Source of the DNA: Marinobacter sp. ATCH36
GTDB lineage: Bacteria; Pseudomonadota; Gammaproteobacteria; Pseudomonadales; Oleiphilaceae
DNA length: 64,000 nucleotides
Direction of reading: 5' to 3'
NCBI RefSeq assembly: GCF_023555055.1
Contig: NZ_JAMJPL010000002.1
Coordinates: 186,001-250,000 of the forward strand
Shown here: piece after piece, positions 34,823 through 43,605 of the stretch
Position numbering within the stretch: the stretch's first letter is position 1
How the letters are laid out: the number at the start of each line of letters is the position of its first letter
The notes under the pieces: model-generated
What the model was told of the DNA's origin: nothing
Database searches by the model: none
Seen by the model: only the letters and a program-made list of their open reading frames with translations
Program-made: the position numbers and the translations under genes

Positions 34823-36902
34823 CGTAACGGCCCTCTTCTCTGTACCTCATAAACGCAGCAGCACCCTCTGCCATTCGCCTTTCCCAGGCATCCTGAGAGG
34901 TATTTGAAGGCGCTCGGCCCCGCTCTCGCTTGAACTTAACCGCACGGATAGCTAGTTCTTTGGCGTCTTCCGGCGACAACGAGGTTCGTTTGGCTGAGAT
35001 AATCGCAGCAATTTGCTTCAGGCTGTCCTCGCTCATGGTTTTGGCCAGAATCGCATAGGCCTCGCTGAACGGGTTAATCCGGTCGATCAGGTCAATATCT
35101 AGTTCGGTGACATCCATAGCGAATTTACGCACGCCGGCAATCAACGCCGTGTTTGGCTTCGCATCGGGCTCACTGCCGGTGCCAGTGGTCTCACCATCCC
35201 CGCCGCCAATGGTTTCAAGCAATGCCTGTTGCGCTTGCTGAGTCATATTCAATGCTGCAATGGCGTGCTGTCGGACTGCCTCCTGATCTTCAGCATCCAG
35301 TTCCGGGTAACGATCTTTTATGATTTTGCCCATGGAAACCTGGGTCAGCTCTTCCGGAATCATCTCCTCATCGAACAGACCCCGCTCAATCGTAGTCTTG
35401 TCCTGAACAAAGCTGGCAATCACTTCGTTCAGATCTTCCGTACAGATTCGACTGGCTTCTTCACTTTTGGGTTCGGCCAATCCTTTGATCTCAATCTGGA
35501 ACTGGCCGGACTCTTCATTGATTCCGACATTGCATTTTTTGGGATCATACCCTCCCTCACCGTAGTCATAACCCTCTACCGGGCCAAGGGCTGTTGCTTT
35601 AGGCTTAAACTCGAAGCGAGGGGCCAGGACCTGCTCCATCAACAAACTGGCGGCAATGGCCTTCAGGGTGTCGTTCACCGCCTCCGTCACCGCCTGCTCC
35701 GAAGCGTCCGGCTCTGCAATCAAATTTGTGAAACGCGCGCGGGTTTTGCCTGGAGCGTCTCGGGTGGAACGGCCAATGATCTGAACAATTTCGGTCAAGC
35801 TCGAACGATAGCCAACGGTCAGCGCGTGCTCACACCAGATCCAGTCAAAGCCTTCTTTGGCCATGCCCAGGGCAATGATGATATCCACATGGTCACGATT
35901 GTTCTTCTGGGCGGGATCTTTCAATGCTGCGGATACTCGGTCTCTCTTGGACGAATCATCATCCACCAAGTCTGCAATACGCAGCACCTTCCCGCTTGCG
36001 ATTTTTACCAACTGGAACCCGGTCTCCGGGTCTGTGCCCTGCCACTCCCCCAGCTCCTCAATGATATGCTCGACTTCCCGGACTTTGTCTTTCGTGCTCT
36101 CACGAGAGTTCACATTAGGAATATGAACGATGGTTTTCTCATTCGGGTTCAGCACTTCCAAGATGCTGTCTGAGTAGGCGCCAGAATAGAAGAAGTAACC
36201 AATATCGAGCTGCTTCAAATACTCATAGCCATTAAGCTGCTCGTAATAGGTATAGGTGACCGTATCAAAGCGAGCCTCATCTGTGGGGCCCAGCACCGCC
36301 TCCGCATCACCCCGGAAGTAAGAGCCAGTCATGGCCACGATATGGACCTTATCCCGAGAAATGAACTGCCCGAGGTGAGAGCCAAGCCGATTATCAGGGT
36401 TAGCAGAAACGTGATGGAATTCATCCACGGCAATCAGCCGGTCATCGAACGCCTCAACACCAAACTGATCCACGGCAAAGCGGAATGTGGCGTGAGTACA
36501 CACCAACACCTTGTCGTCGCTGGCCAGGAAGGCACCAACCGACTTCACCTTGCCACCGTTGTCAGAACCGGGCGCATTACACAGGTTCCACTTCGGCTCT
36601 ACATGCCAATCTGCCCAGAAGCCAAATTCGCTCAGCGGCTCATCGGCGAAACTGGAGCCTATGGACTTCTCCGGCACCACAATAATCGCCTGTTTCAAGC
36701 CTTGGTTGTGTAGCTTATCTAAAGCGATGAACATCAACGCCCGGCTTTTGCCGGAAGCCGGTGGCGATTTGATCAACAGATACTGCTCTCCGCGCCGCTC
36801 AAAGGCACGCTCTTGCATTGGCCGCATACCCAGCTCATTGGACTTGGTAGAGCTGCCGTTGCTGGCATAAGAGACTGAAACGGACGGAACGGTTTTGGTC
36901 AT
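34812..36902 (-). CDS. DEAD/DEAH superfamily 2 helicase
   Basis: 696 aa. Walker A SPPASGKSRALMF (about residues 45-58), Walker B VDEFHH, motif III MTGSY and motif VI QIIGRSTRDAPGKTRA mark an SF2 helicase of the type found in restriction and defence systems. The region after about 420 is not shared with simple helicases. The tail ends in AVKFKRERGRAPSNTSQDAW, matching the N-terminal module of the GIY-YIG partner. A translocase role that brings the nuclease to target DNA is likely. Gap of 30 bases to rhuM; 11-base overlap with the nuclease. Confidence 0.85.
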   Translation of the reverse strand: MTKTVPSVSVSYASNGSSTKSNELGMRPMQERAFERRGEQYLLIKSPPASGKSRALMFIALDKLHNQGLKQAIIVVPEKSIGSSFADEPLSEFGFWADWHVEPKWNLCNAPGSDNGGKVKSVGAFLASDDKVLVCTHATFRFAVDQFGVEAFDDRLIAVDEFHHVSANPDNRLGSHLGQFISRDKVHIVAMTGSYFRGDAEAVLGPTDEARFDTVTYTYYEQLNGYEYLKQLDIGYFFYSGAYSDSILEVLNPNEKTIVHIPNVNSRESTKDKVREVEHIIEELGEWQGTDPETGFQLVKIASGKVLRIADLVDDDSSKRDRVSAALKDPAQKNNRDHVDIIIALGMAKEGFDWIWCEHALTVGYRSSLTEIVQIIGRSTRDAPGKTRARFTNLIAEPDASEQAVTEAVNDTLKAIAASLLMEQVLAPRFEFKPKATALGPVEGYDYGEGGYDPKKCNVGINEESGQFQIEIKGLAEPKSEEASRICTEDLNEVIASFVQDKTTIERGLFDEEMIPEELTQVSMGKIIKDRYPELDAEDQEAVRQHAIAALNMTQQAQQALLETIGGGDGETTGTGSEPDAKPNTALIAGVRKFAMDVTELDIDLIDRINPFSEAYAILAKTMSEDSLKQIAAIISAKRTSLSPEDAKELAIRAVKFKRERGRAPSNTSQDAWERRMAEGAAAFMRYREEGRYDGS

Positions 36903-36932
36903 TGGGTACTTCCTGTTTTAATCCCGGTCTGA

Positions 36933-37940
36933 TTATTTATCTGGCGTGCGGGCCTGGCGCTTTACCTGTTCCTCCAGCTGCTCAAGCTCCTTGAGGTCTT
37001 CCTCATCAGCCAACCTGGCTTCGTTGGCCTTACGCTTCTGGTCGAACTCGTCATAACGCTGGTGAGCAATCTTTTCCATCCTGTCGTGACTTACAGAGCC
37101 CGTCCCTTGCAGAATCGGCTGATCGTTGAACGCCAACATTCGGTCTACATTATTTCGCCAGAAATCCAGCGTGAGCTCTTTCTGATTCTTCACCCGCAGC
37201 TCCGCTTGCTCGAGGAAGATCACCACCAGACGATTGAGGCTGTCCATTTCATCGGCGGTCAGGTAGTTTTTGGCCGTGAGCACATCATTCTTGCGCACCC
37301 GGGAGCCTTTCCAGCTGGTCAGCGCCATGTTCGGCTGATCCGGGTCTGAACGCTTCAACACCAGCTCAGCGGCTGTGTAACCGGTTACGGCGTAAATCAG
37401 CTTGTTCTGAACCTCGGCAAAGAAAATCGAGGTTTCCCGCTCCCTGACCCGGTAATCCGAACTGAGCGCAAAGAGATCACGCACCTTCTGGTAGAAGCGC
37501 TTCTCCGATGCTCGAATCTCGCGGATACGCTCGAGCAGTTCATCGAAGTAATCCCAGCCGCCAGGATTCTTCAGGCGCTCGTCGTCCATGACAAAACCTT
37601 TGAGCAGGAATTCCTTCAGATGCGCACTGGCCCACTGGCGGAACTGAACACCTCTTGGAGAGCGGACGCGGTAGCCAATGGCAAGGATCAGATCCAAGTT
37701 GTATAGCTTGGTGCGGTAATCCTTTCCGTCAGAGGCAGTTGTCAAGGATTCCTTGACAACTGAATCCTGCTTTAGCTCTCCGTCAGAAAAGATATTCTTT
37801 GCGTGAAGGGAGACGTTCTGCTTGCTGGTCTGGAACAGTTCAGCAATTTCTATCTGGCTCAGCCAAACGCTGCCACTCTCTGCTCGCAGGTGGAGCTGGG
37901 TTTGGCCATCTTCGGAGGTGTAGAGGATCAGTTCGCTCAC
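36933..37940 (-). CDS. RhuM-family protein
   Basis: 335 aa. It opens with the RhuM N-terminal domain (SVWLSQIEIAELFQTSKQNV, SLHAKNIFSDGEL, then YNLDLILAIGYRVRSPRGVQ and FRQWAS), a DNA-binding-like fold named after Salmonella RhuM. The second half holds YDEFDQKRKANEARLADEED and a coiled, charged tail. RhuM genes often sit inside type I restriction loci, but their job is not known. It overlaps the methyltransferase stop by 4 bases and is followed by the helicase. Confidence 0.87.
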   Translation of the reverse strand: MSELILYTSEDGQTQLHLRAESGSVWLSQIEIAELFQTSKQNVSLHAKNIFSDGELKQDSVVKESLTTASDGKDYRTKLYNLDLILAIGYRVRSPRGVQFRQWASAHLKEFLLKGFVMDDERLKNPGGWDYFDELLERIREIRASEKRFYQKVRDLFALSSDYRVRERETSIFFAEVQNKLIYAVTGYTAAELVLKRSDPDQPNMALTSWKGSRVRKNDVLTAKNYLTADEMDSLNRLVVIFLEQAELRVKNQKELTLDFWRNNVDRMLAFNDQPILQGTGSVSHDRMEKIAHQRYDEFDQKRKANEARLADEEDLKELEQLEEQVKRQARTPDK

Positions 37941-40768
37941 TGGTTACGTCCTTGTTCGGGTTTCACGCTTTTTGCTTGATCACGCTGCTTTGATGTCATT
38001 TTAGTGTAGAGATCGAACAATTTTTCCAGCCGTTCAGTATCGTTTTTGAACCGGCGACCTATGTAGATGCGCTCAAGTACCTCATCGTTACGCTCATGAG
38101 CCTCCCGCAAATCAGCAGGCATGCTTTTCGGGTCGTAAAGCTCAGCAATCGTGGCGGGGAAATGAGCCTCACGGGCCAGCAAAATATCCTCAGCGCACCT
38201 AGAAAGATCAGCTTTGTTCTTCTCCGTTAGTGTTGGCAAGGGAAATGTGTTCCACCCCAATGTATTTGAATACGAAAAACGCATTTCCAACCTCACGCAA
38301 ACGGCGGCAATCCAAACCCAGTGAATGCGTGATGCCAGAATAGCGAGGTTCCAAAGCGGAGCATCGTATAAGGCGTAGAGTTTGTTCGTGACAGCCTGCT
38401 GATTGCTCAGAAGACCGCATGGTAAAAATTCTCGTCCTTCGGATGAAATCGCAGCGACCGCAATGGTGTGTGAGCAGCCGATATTCATTTCCCTCATCTG
38501 GTGCGCTCGTTTAGCCAAATCGTTGGCGCTCTTGTCGCGACTCGCCAGACGCACAGACTTTACTTCCTCAATACGCAAACGAATTGAATCGACTGCCATG
38601 GCCTCATCAAGATCTTGACCTTCAATCCAAATACAGTATCTCTCAAGGCCACGAATGAACTCTGCCGAGCCAAAAATTTGTTTAATAAACCGCTTTCGCT
38701 GCTCTGTAGTTAACCCCAGCCTATCAACCTCGCTCCTTGTTAAGAGAAGGTTCCCTCCATCAACAGGTTTATTACCAAAGCTCATCTCAGGGACACTTGT
38801 CAGGGGCTTCGAAGCCTTGTTGACGATGATGTCTGGAGCAGCAATCAAGTACGCATTTATATTCGATACCACTCGACAAACCGTGCCATCAGAGGAAGGG
38901 CGAACGTCAGAGTTGCCGGCAGCACTAGCATCCTCTGCTGACGGGGTGAACAGCCGACGCTTCGTGGCTCCCAAAAGATTGGAGATACCCACAACGACAA
39001 CCGTTACACCAGCATTATGGCTTGCAAGATTGGCCCACTTAAAGCTCGTATGCGCGAAGGTTATTCGATGCCCGGTATCAAAAATCAGAGGCCAGAGGAT
39101 CGGCACCTGCTGTCCTTGGCAAATTGAATTTGTCGATACAAATGCTGCCGCACTGGGCGTATGGCGCCCGTAATCGGCTGCTTTAACAAACCACCCGGCC
39201 ACATAGTCGAGCGATTTCCAACCTTTCAGTCGACCGTCAAAAAGCCTTCTCAGATCTTCTTTCTGTTCTTTGCTCTGCCACGTTGATCCCAGATACGGGG
39301 GATTGCCACAGAGGTATGTTTCGCCCCCCTCATTCTCGAAATCAATTACTGCTTGATCCAGGGGCGTCTCAAAAAGATCGTCCGAACTGAGTTTGATGCT
39401 ACTACCTGTGGGGGAGCATACCGTCAGCCAGTCTAATCTCAGCGCGTTGCCGCAAGTAATCCAGTTCTCAGCGTCAAGCGGAAGGAATTCCTGAAGCGCT
39501 TCTTTCTGCCCCCTGTAAAGTACATCGCACTGGTACTCCGCAATTATCAGCGCCAGCCGGGCAATCTCTGCCGAGAAGTCCCGCAGCTCAATACCACGAA
39601 AGTTCGTCAGTGGGATATCGCTTTTCCGCCCCGGCTCATCCCGTCGTTCATTGATCTCGCTTTCAATCTCTCGCATCTGCTTATAGGCGATTACCAGGAA
39701 GTTTCCGGAGCCACATGCCGGATCAAACACACGAATCCGAGCCATTCGATTACGGAGATTCAGCAGCTTGCGAGGGCTGTCACCAGCCTCCTCGAACTTC
39801 TCTCGGATGTCATCCAAGAACAAAGGATTTAGCACCTTGAGGATGTTTGGAACGCTGGTGTAATGCATTCCCAGCGAACCACGTTCCTCATCATCAGCAA
39901 CGGCCTGGATCATTGAACCGAAGATATCCGGATTGATCTGAGTCCAATCCAGATTACCGATGTGAAGGAGATAGGAGCGGGCGATCTTGCTGAACTTTGG
40001 AACTTGGACGCCGCCGGAGAACAAACCGCCATTTACATAGGGGAAGCGCTCCGTCCACCTTGGCAGATTCTCAGCCTGGCGATCAGCCGCCCGGGTGTTC
40101 ATGGCTCGGAAGACTTCGCTGATCACTTCATGGGTGTTGGAGGAATCCCGGGCACTCATCTGCTCCACGGTGTCCGTGAACAGGCTTTCACCGGCAAAAA
40201 TATCGGTATCTTCAGCAAAGAAGCAGAAGATCAGCCTGGCCATGAAGTGGTTCATTTCATGGCGCTGCTCACTACTTCCCCAGTCAGGGTTGTCTTTCAG
40301 CAGCTCAACATACAGGCGGTTCAGGCGGCTGGTGGCCCGAATATCAAAAGAGCTGTCACGCAGCTGCTTAACGGCAGAAATGCCCGCCAGCGGCAGGAAG
40401 AAACCGAAGTGGTCAGGGAACTGCTGGTACTCACAGGCAACCGTTTCACCCGTCTCCAGATCCTCAGCCTCAAAATCAGCGCCGTCTGTAGAGAGGATAA
40501 ACCGCGCTTTAGCCCGGGCAGTCGCCGGGCGCCCCCTTAGCTCATCCAGCTTATGAGTAACCTCTCCAACATCGGCCACGGCAATGTGGATGTTGTTGGT
40601 CTGTAACACGCCGCCAACGTCTGACTTGTTGGTGGCCCCAGCCCTCAGCCGCTTGATGGTGGTTTCTTTGTTGCCAAAGGCGCGCAGGAAAGCAAAGGGG
40701 AATTCTTCTTTGTCGAACGCCTCCAGGGCAAGGTCGGATATTGCTTCTTCGATTTCTACTGCGTTCAT
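37937..40768 (-). CDS. MmeI-like N6-adenine DNA methyltransferase, no visible nuclease domain
   Basis: 943 aa from the ATG at 40768. The AdoMet motif I is VFDPACGSGNFLVIAY (near residue 350) and motif IV is CGNPPYLG, the NPPY of N6-adenine methylases. The layout (N-terminal domain, helical linker with GSLGMHYTSVPNILKVLNPL, methylase, target-recognition part, C-terminal LYDPKSMPADLREAHERNDE) fits MmeI-type proteins. I see no D-ExK nuclease pair in the first 130 residues, unlike MmeI itself. It would mark self DNA, leaving cleavage to the GIY-YIG partner. First gene of the four-gene operon. Confidence 0.87.
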   Translation of the reverse strand: MNAVEIEEAISDLALEAFDKEEFPFAFLRAFGNKETTIKRLRAGATNKSDVGGVLQTNNIHIAVADVGEVTHKLDELRGRPATARAKARFILSTDGADFEAEDLETGETVACEYQQFPDHFGFFLPLAGISAVKQLRDSSFDIRATSRLNRLYVELLKDNPDWGSSEQRHEMNHFMARLIFCFFAEDTDIFAGESLFTDTVEQMSARDSSNTHEVISEVFRAMNTRAADRQAENLPRWTERFPYVNGGLFSGGVQVPKFSKIARSYLLHIGNLDWTQINPDIFGSMIQAVADDEERGSLGMHYTSVPNILKVLNPLFLDDIREKFEEAGDSPRKLLNLRNRMARIRVFDPACGSGNFLVIAYKQMREIESEINERRDEPGRKSDIPLTNFRGIELRDFSAEIARLALIIAEYQCDVLYRGQKEALQEFLPLDAENWITCGNALRLDWLTVCSPTGSSIKLSSDDLFETPLDQAVIDFENEGGETYLCGNPPYLGSTWQSKEQKEDLRRLFDGRLKGWKSLDYVAGWFVKAADYGRHTPSAAAFVSTNSICQGQQVPILWPLIFDTGHRITFAHTSFKWANLASHNAGVTVVVVGISNLLGATKRRLFTPSAEDASAAGNSDVRPSSDGTVCRVVSNINAYLIAAPDIIVNKASKPLTSVPEMSFGNKPVDGGNLLLTRSEVDRLGLTTEQRKRFIKQIFGSAEFIRGLERYCIWIEGQDLDEAMAVDSIRLRIEEVKSVRLASRDKSANDLAKRAHQMREMNIGCSHTIAVAAISSEGREFLPCGLLSNQQAVTNKLYALYDAPLWNLAILASRIHWVWIAAVCVRLEMRFSYSNTLGWNTFPLPTLTEKNKADLSRCAEDILLAREAHFPATIAELYDPKSMPADLREAHERNDEVLERIYIGRRFKNDTERLEKLFDLYTKMTSKQRDQAKSVKPEQGRNQ

Positions 40769-40962
40769 TGACAATACGCCTTCAACAATCTCGTAAGGTG
40801 CTGATTTAATTGAAACCAGGAAAGTGATCAACACGAAAGTCTACCAGCCGATCCGGAGAAGTGATAGAACGGGGCTAAACCTGACGAGCAAGCTATCTAA
40901 CTGCCAGCGCTTAGCCTGGCGCCAGCTATGCGAGCGAGCACTATTACGGAGCATACGGACTA

Positions 40963-42357
40963 ATGCGATTCGAGCCACAAAAACTGGAAATCATCGACAG
41001 CGACCCATGGGCGGCCAGCGCCTTTCAGCTGAGCGATACGGGGGAACGGCTTACCAATCTCGTTAAGCAAGCTGAGGGGCCAGCGGTTATTTCCCTTACC
41101 GCCCCATGGGGTACGGGAAAGACCAGCTTTTTAGATATGTGGTCAGCGTCGCTCCGGTTGGATGGCGCGAAGGTGGTCAAGTTCAGCGCCTGGGAAGTTG
41201 ATTACACACACGATGCTCTTGTTGCGCTGATTCAGGAACTGAGCGAGCAACTAACTGATGATGGCGATAGCGATTCCAGGTCGATTGAACTAATCAAGGC
41301 CAAAGGGGGCGAATTACTGCGACACCTAGGCCCCCTTGCCTTGAAGGCTCTGACCAGTGGCTTGGTCGATATCAACGGGGTTGATGAACTCACTGAAAAA
41401 CTAGTCGAAAAGAAACTGGCAGATCACGAGAACGCTAAGCTTTCCGCAACCCGGTTCCGGGAATCACTTAGCGGATACGCCAAGAAGCTTGAGGAAGAGA
41501 ACAACGGTTTCCCCCTGGTGATCATCGTGGATGAGCTGGATCGCTGTCGCCCCAACTATGCCGTAGAGCTCCTTGAGTCAATTAAGCACTTCTTCAATGT
41601 CGATGGCGTCGTCTTCGTAATCGGAGTGGATATTGACCAGCTTGGAGAAGCAATAAAAGGTCATTATGGCCAGGGTTACGATGGGCACCGATACCTGAAC
41701 AAGTTCTTTCATTTACAGCTCAAACTGCCCGAGCCAGACCTTACGGCATTTTGCTTGAATACGATCAAACGACTCAGCATGGCAGACATTTTCGAAGGGC
41801 GAGGCTTAGCAAACGCTGATCGGAACGCTTTTTCTGCCGATTTCATTGCTCGGCTGGCTGAATCCTATACGCTTTCATTGCGTGAAATTGAGCGGCTTTT
41901 ACTGGAGGCAGGAGCCGTTTACTCATCAAACCCCGATGTGCCACCGCTACTCTCCAGAGCCATTCTTTGGCTGCTGGCACAAAAGCAAAGGGACACCAGC
42001 TTTTTTGAGTCGCTTCTGCGCCAGGATGTAACGGTAGATAAAGCTTGGGACACAATCCAACCGCATACCAAAAAGATGTTCCGAGAGCTTGTTCGCGAGG
42101 AAGCATATTTCAGAGTGGTTTTAACTCTCCTACTCGAGGGAAATGACGGTTTGTTTCAGCTTCAGAAAGCTTCTAATGAGCTCGTCGAGCAAGATGAAGC
42201 GCCGCAGGCTCAGGTAGACTACTGGACGTCAGTGCTGGGCGCCGCGACCGACCTTCTGAGCAAAAGGTATCGCTCGAACTTCATGGATCAGGTGGGCGCG
42301 ACAATAAGCTTATTGGGGTATCGCCCCACTTCTGATAGCGCGCCCTACGGTCACTGA
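40963..42357 (+). CDS. KAP-family P-loop NTPase
   Basis: 464 aa. Walker A SLTAPWGTGKTSFLDMW (about residues 46-60); Walker B with sensor VIIVDELDRCRPNYAVELLE, then SIKHFF and VFVIGVDIDQLGEAIKGHYG, the KAP signature. No transmembrane insertion is visible between Walker A and B, unlike many KAP proteins. The C-terminal part is helical. It is divergent from the methyltransferase operon with a gap of about 195 bases and is followed by a small acidic partner. KAP NTPases recur in phage-defence islands. Confidence 0.86.
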   Translation: MRFEPQKLEIIDSDPWAASAFQLSDTGERLTNLVKQAEGPAVISLTAPWGTGKTSFLDMWSASLRLDGAKVVKFSAWEVDYTHDALVALIQELSEQLTDDGDSDSRSIELIKAKGGELLRHLGPLALKALTSGLVDINGVDELTEKLVEKKLADHENAKLSATRFRESLSGYAKKLEEENNGFPLVIIVDELDRCRPNYAVELLESIKHFFNVDGVVFVIGVDIDQLGEAIKGHYGQGYDGHRYLNKFFHLQLKLPEPDLTAFCLNTIKRLSMADIFEGRGLANADRNAFSADFIARLAESYTLSLREIERLLLEAGAVYSSNPDVPPLLSRAILWLLAQKQRDTSFFESLLRQDVTVDKAWDTIQPHTKKMFRELVREEAYFRVVLTLLLEGNDGLFQLQKASNELVEQDEAPQAQVDYWTSVLGAATDLLSKRYRSNFMDQVGATISLLGYRPTSDSAPYGH

Positions 42358-42413
42358 ATTAGGTAGTTGGCATACGCAAATCCCGAACAAAGCCCCAGTC
42401 AGAAGGATGATCT

Positions 42414-42857
42414 ATGACACGGAAACTTTCAGAGTATCGAATCGCCCGCGACCTAGCAGAGGCACTGCGAAAACGGCTGATTTCCAGTTGTATTCGTGAC
42501 CTTCAGGCTATGAAGGATACCCTTCTGGCAGGAGAAGATTCCGGTTTAGATAACACCTGGGATGAAATTTGTGTCCAACAGCAACGGGAGCATTCTTTCT
42601 CTTGGCATGCCTACGTGGCTGCAATGGAAGCGTATATCGAGCAACGGGTAAACCAACTTCAGCCCTATGAACTAGATGCGCTATGGCTGCGCACCCAGAG
42701 GGGTGATGATTGGGACACCGAACTGGAAGAAGAGCGCGAGAGCTACCCAGTATTCGAGGATGATGTGGTGGTTTACTTGCAAGATGAATTGCTGACAGCG
42801 GCCAACGATTGGAGCAATGCCCGGATATCCAGATACCTGGATCGTTACTACGAGTAG
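42414..42857 (+). CDS. Hypothetical protein downstream of the KAP NTPase
   Basis: 147 aa, acidic and helical. ARDLAEALRKRLISSCIRDL opens it, and a Tyr/Asp/Glu-rich C-terminal half (ELEEERESYPVFEDDVVVYL) follows. It starts 56 bases after the KAP stop on the same strand and has no other neighbour on that strand. I recognise no family. Its position suggests a partner or target-sensing subunit of the KAP protein. Confidence 0.6.
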   Translation: MTRKLSEYRIARDLAEALRKRLISSCIRDLQAMKDTLLAGEDSGLDNTWDEICVQQQREHSFSWHAYVAAMEAYIEQRVNQLQPYELDALWLRTQRGDDWDTELEEERESYPVFEDDVVVYLQDELLTAANDWSNARISRYLDRYYE

Positions 42858-42887
42858 CGCCTTGGCCAGCGTAAAAGGGGGCGGGGC

Positions 42888-43097
42888 CTACAAGAGGTCC
42901 CGCTGCTGCCGCTCTACCTCCCTGAGCATACTTGCCAACTCCCGTAATTGTGGCCTAACTCCTCCCTTCCAGGCATTCCGCGCAACCTGCGACTTTCCCT
43001 CAGCGCTTGTGGGGCCGGTGCTGCTTTTCCACGGTTGCCATTGCCGGATCAACTCCGCCTGTCTTGCCCGCCGCTCGGGTGTCCAGCCGTTCGCCAT
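42888..43097 (-). CDS. Small basic protein overlapping its upstream neighbour
   Basis: 69 aa from the ATG at 43097 (MANGWTPERRARQAELIRQW). The block STGPTSAEGKSQVARNAWKG has the look of the GPxTxEGKxxxxxNAxKxG motif found in many short mobile-element proteins. Its N-terminal 98 bases overlap the end of the gene at 43000 in another frame. The recognisable motif argues that it is a real gene. Likely DNA-binding; role unknown. Confidence 0.6.
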   Translation of the reverse strand: MANGWTPERRARQAELIRQWQPWKSSTGPTSAEGKSQVARNAWKGGVRPQLRELASMLREVERQQRDLL

Positions 43098-43605
43098 GGT
43101 CTGCCTCCAATAGTTTGTTTGGCGCTTTTCGCTTTTTTCGCGTGCGCGCGCGTTGTCCTTCATTGTTAACCTGTACCTGGTTGCCGATGTTGGCCTGCTG
43201 AAAAAATGCCACCCTCTTGGGCGCCTTGAGTTCAACTAGAGTTTGCAGGGTGGTTCGGGCTTGGCTTTGGGCTTTGAGGGCCAGTTTCATATACCGTTCA
43301 AGCCTGTCGAGATCCCCGCTTGTGAGGGCATCACTCGTCAACTTTGCAAACAGGCCATCGAGTGTGTGAGCCTGCGCCGTAAGCATGCCCTCTGCTCGCG
43401 ATAGATCATCGGAGTTAATCGCGGCTGACTGCCTTTTGAGTTCACTCACCAACTCGGCGATCTGAGATTGATCCACATTCTGGCAAATCGTCAGCACAGA
43501 AGCACTCAGGCACTCTGGGGTAGTGATCGTCCGGGACAACGCCTGTTGGGCGCTTTCTTGACGTTGCGGAGCCGCATGCTGCGTGTCTGACTTCATATCA
43601 CTCAT
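43000..43605 (-). CDS. Hypothetical mobile-element protein, 201 aa
   Basis: ATG at 43605 with GGAG upstream; start and the RepA-like gene stop overlap as ATGAGTGA. A helical, Ala/Ser/Gln-rich protein (AQQALSRTITTPECLSASVL; RLERYMKLALKAQSQARTTL). It then carries APKRVAFFQQANIGNQVQVN and a basic tail ARTRKKRKAPNKLLEA. The same plan recurs in proteins of P4-like islands that I know only as hypothetical. The C-terminal end overlaps the next gene by 98 bases. Confidence 0.68.
   Translation of the reverse strand: MSDMKSDTQHAAPQRQESAQQALSRTITTPECLSASVLTICQNVDQSQIAELVSELKRQSAAINSDDLSRAEGMLTAQAHTLDGLFAKLTSDALTSGDLDRLERYMKLALKAQSQARTTLQTLVELKAPKRVAFFQQANIGNQVQVNNEGQRARTRKKRKAPNKLLEADHGERLDTRAAGKTGGVDPAMATVEKQHRPHKR

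Noticed and set aside
35229..36173. Plus-strand open frame of 314 codons
   Set aside because: Antisense to the helicase gene, which has clear motifs throughout; no independent evidence.
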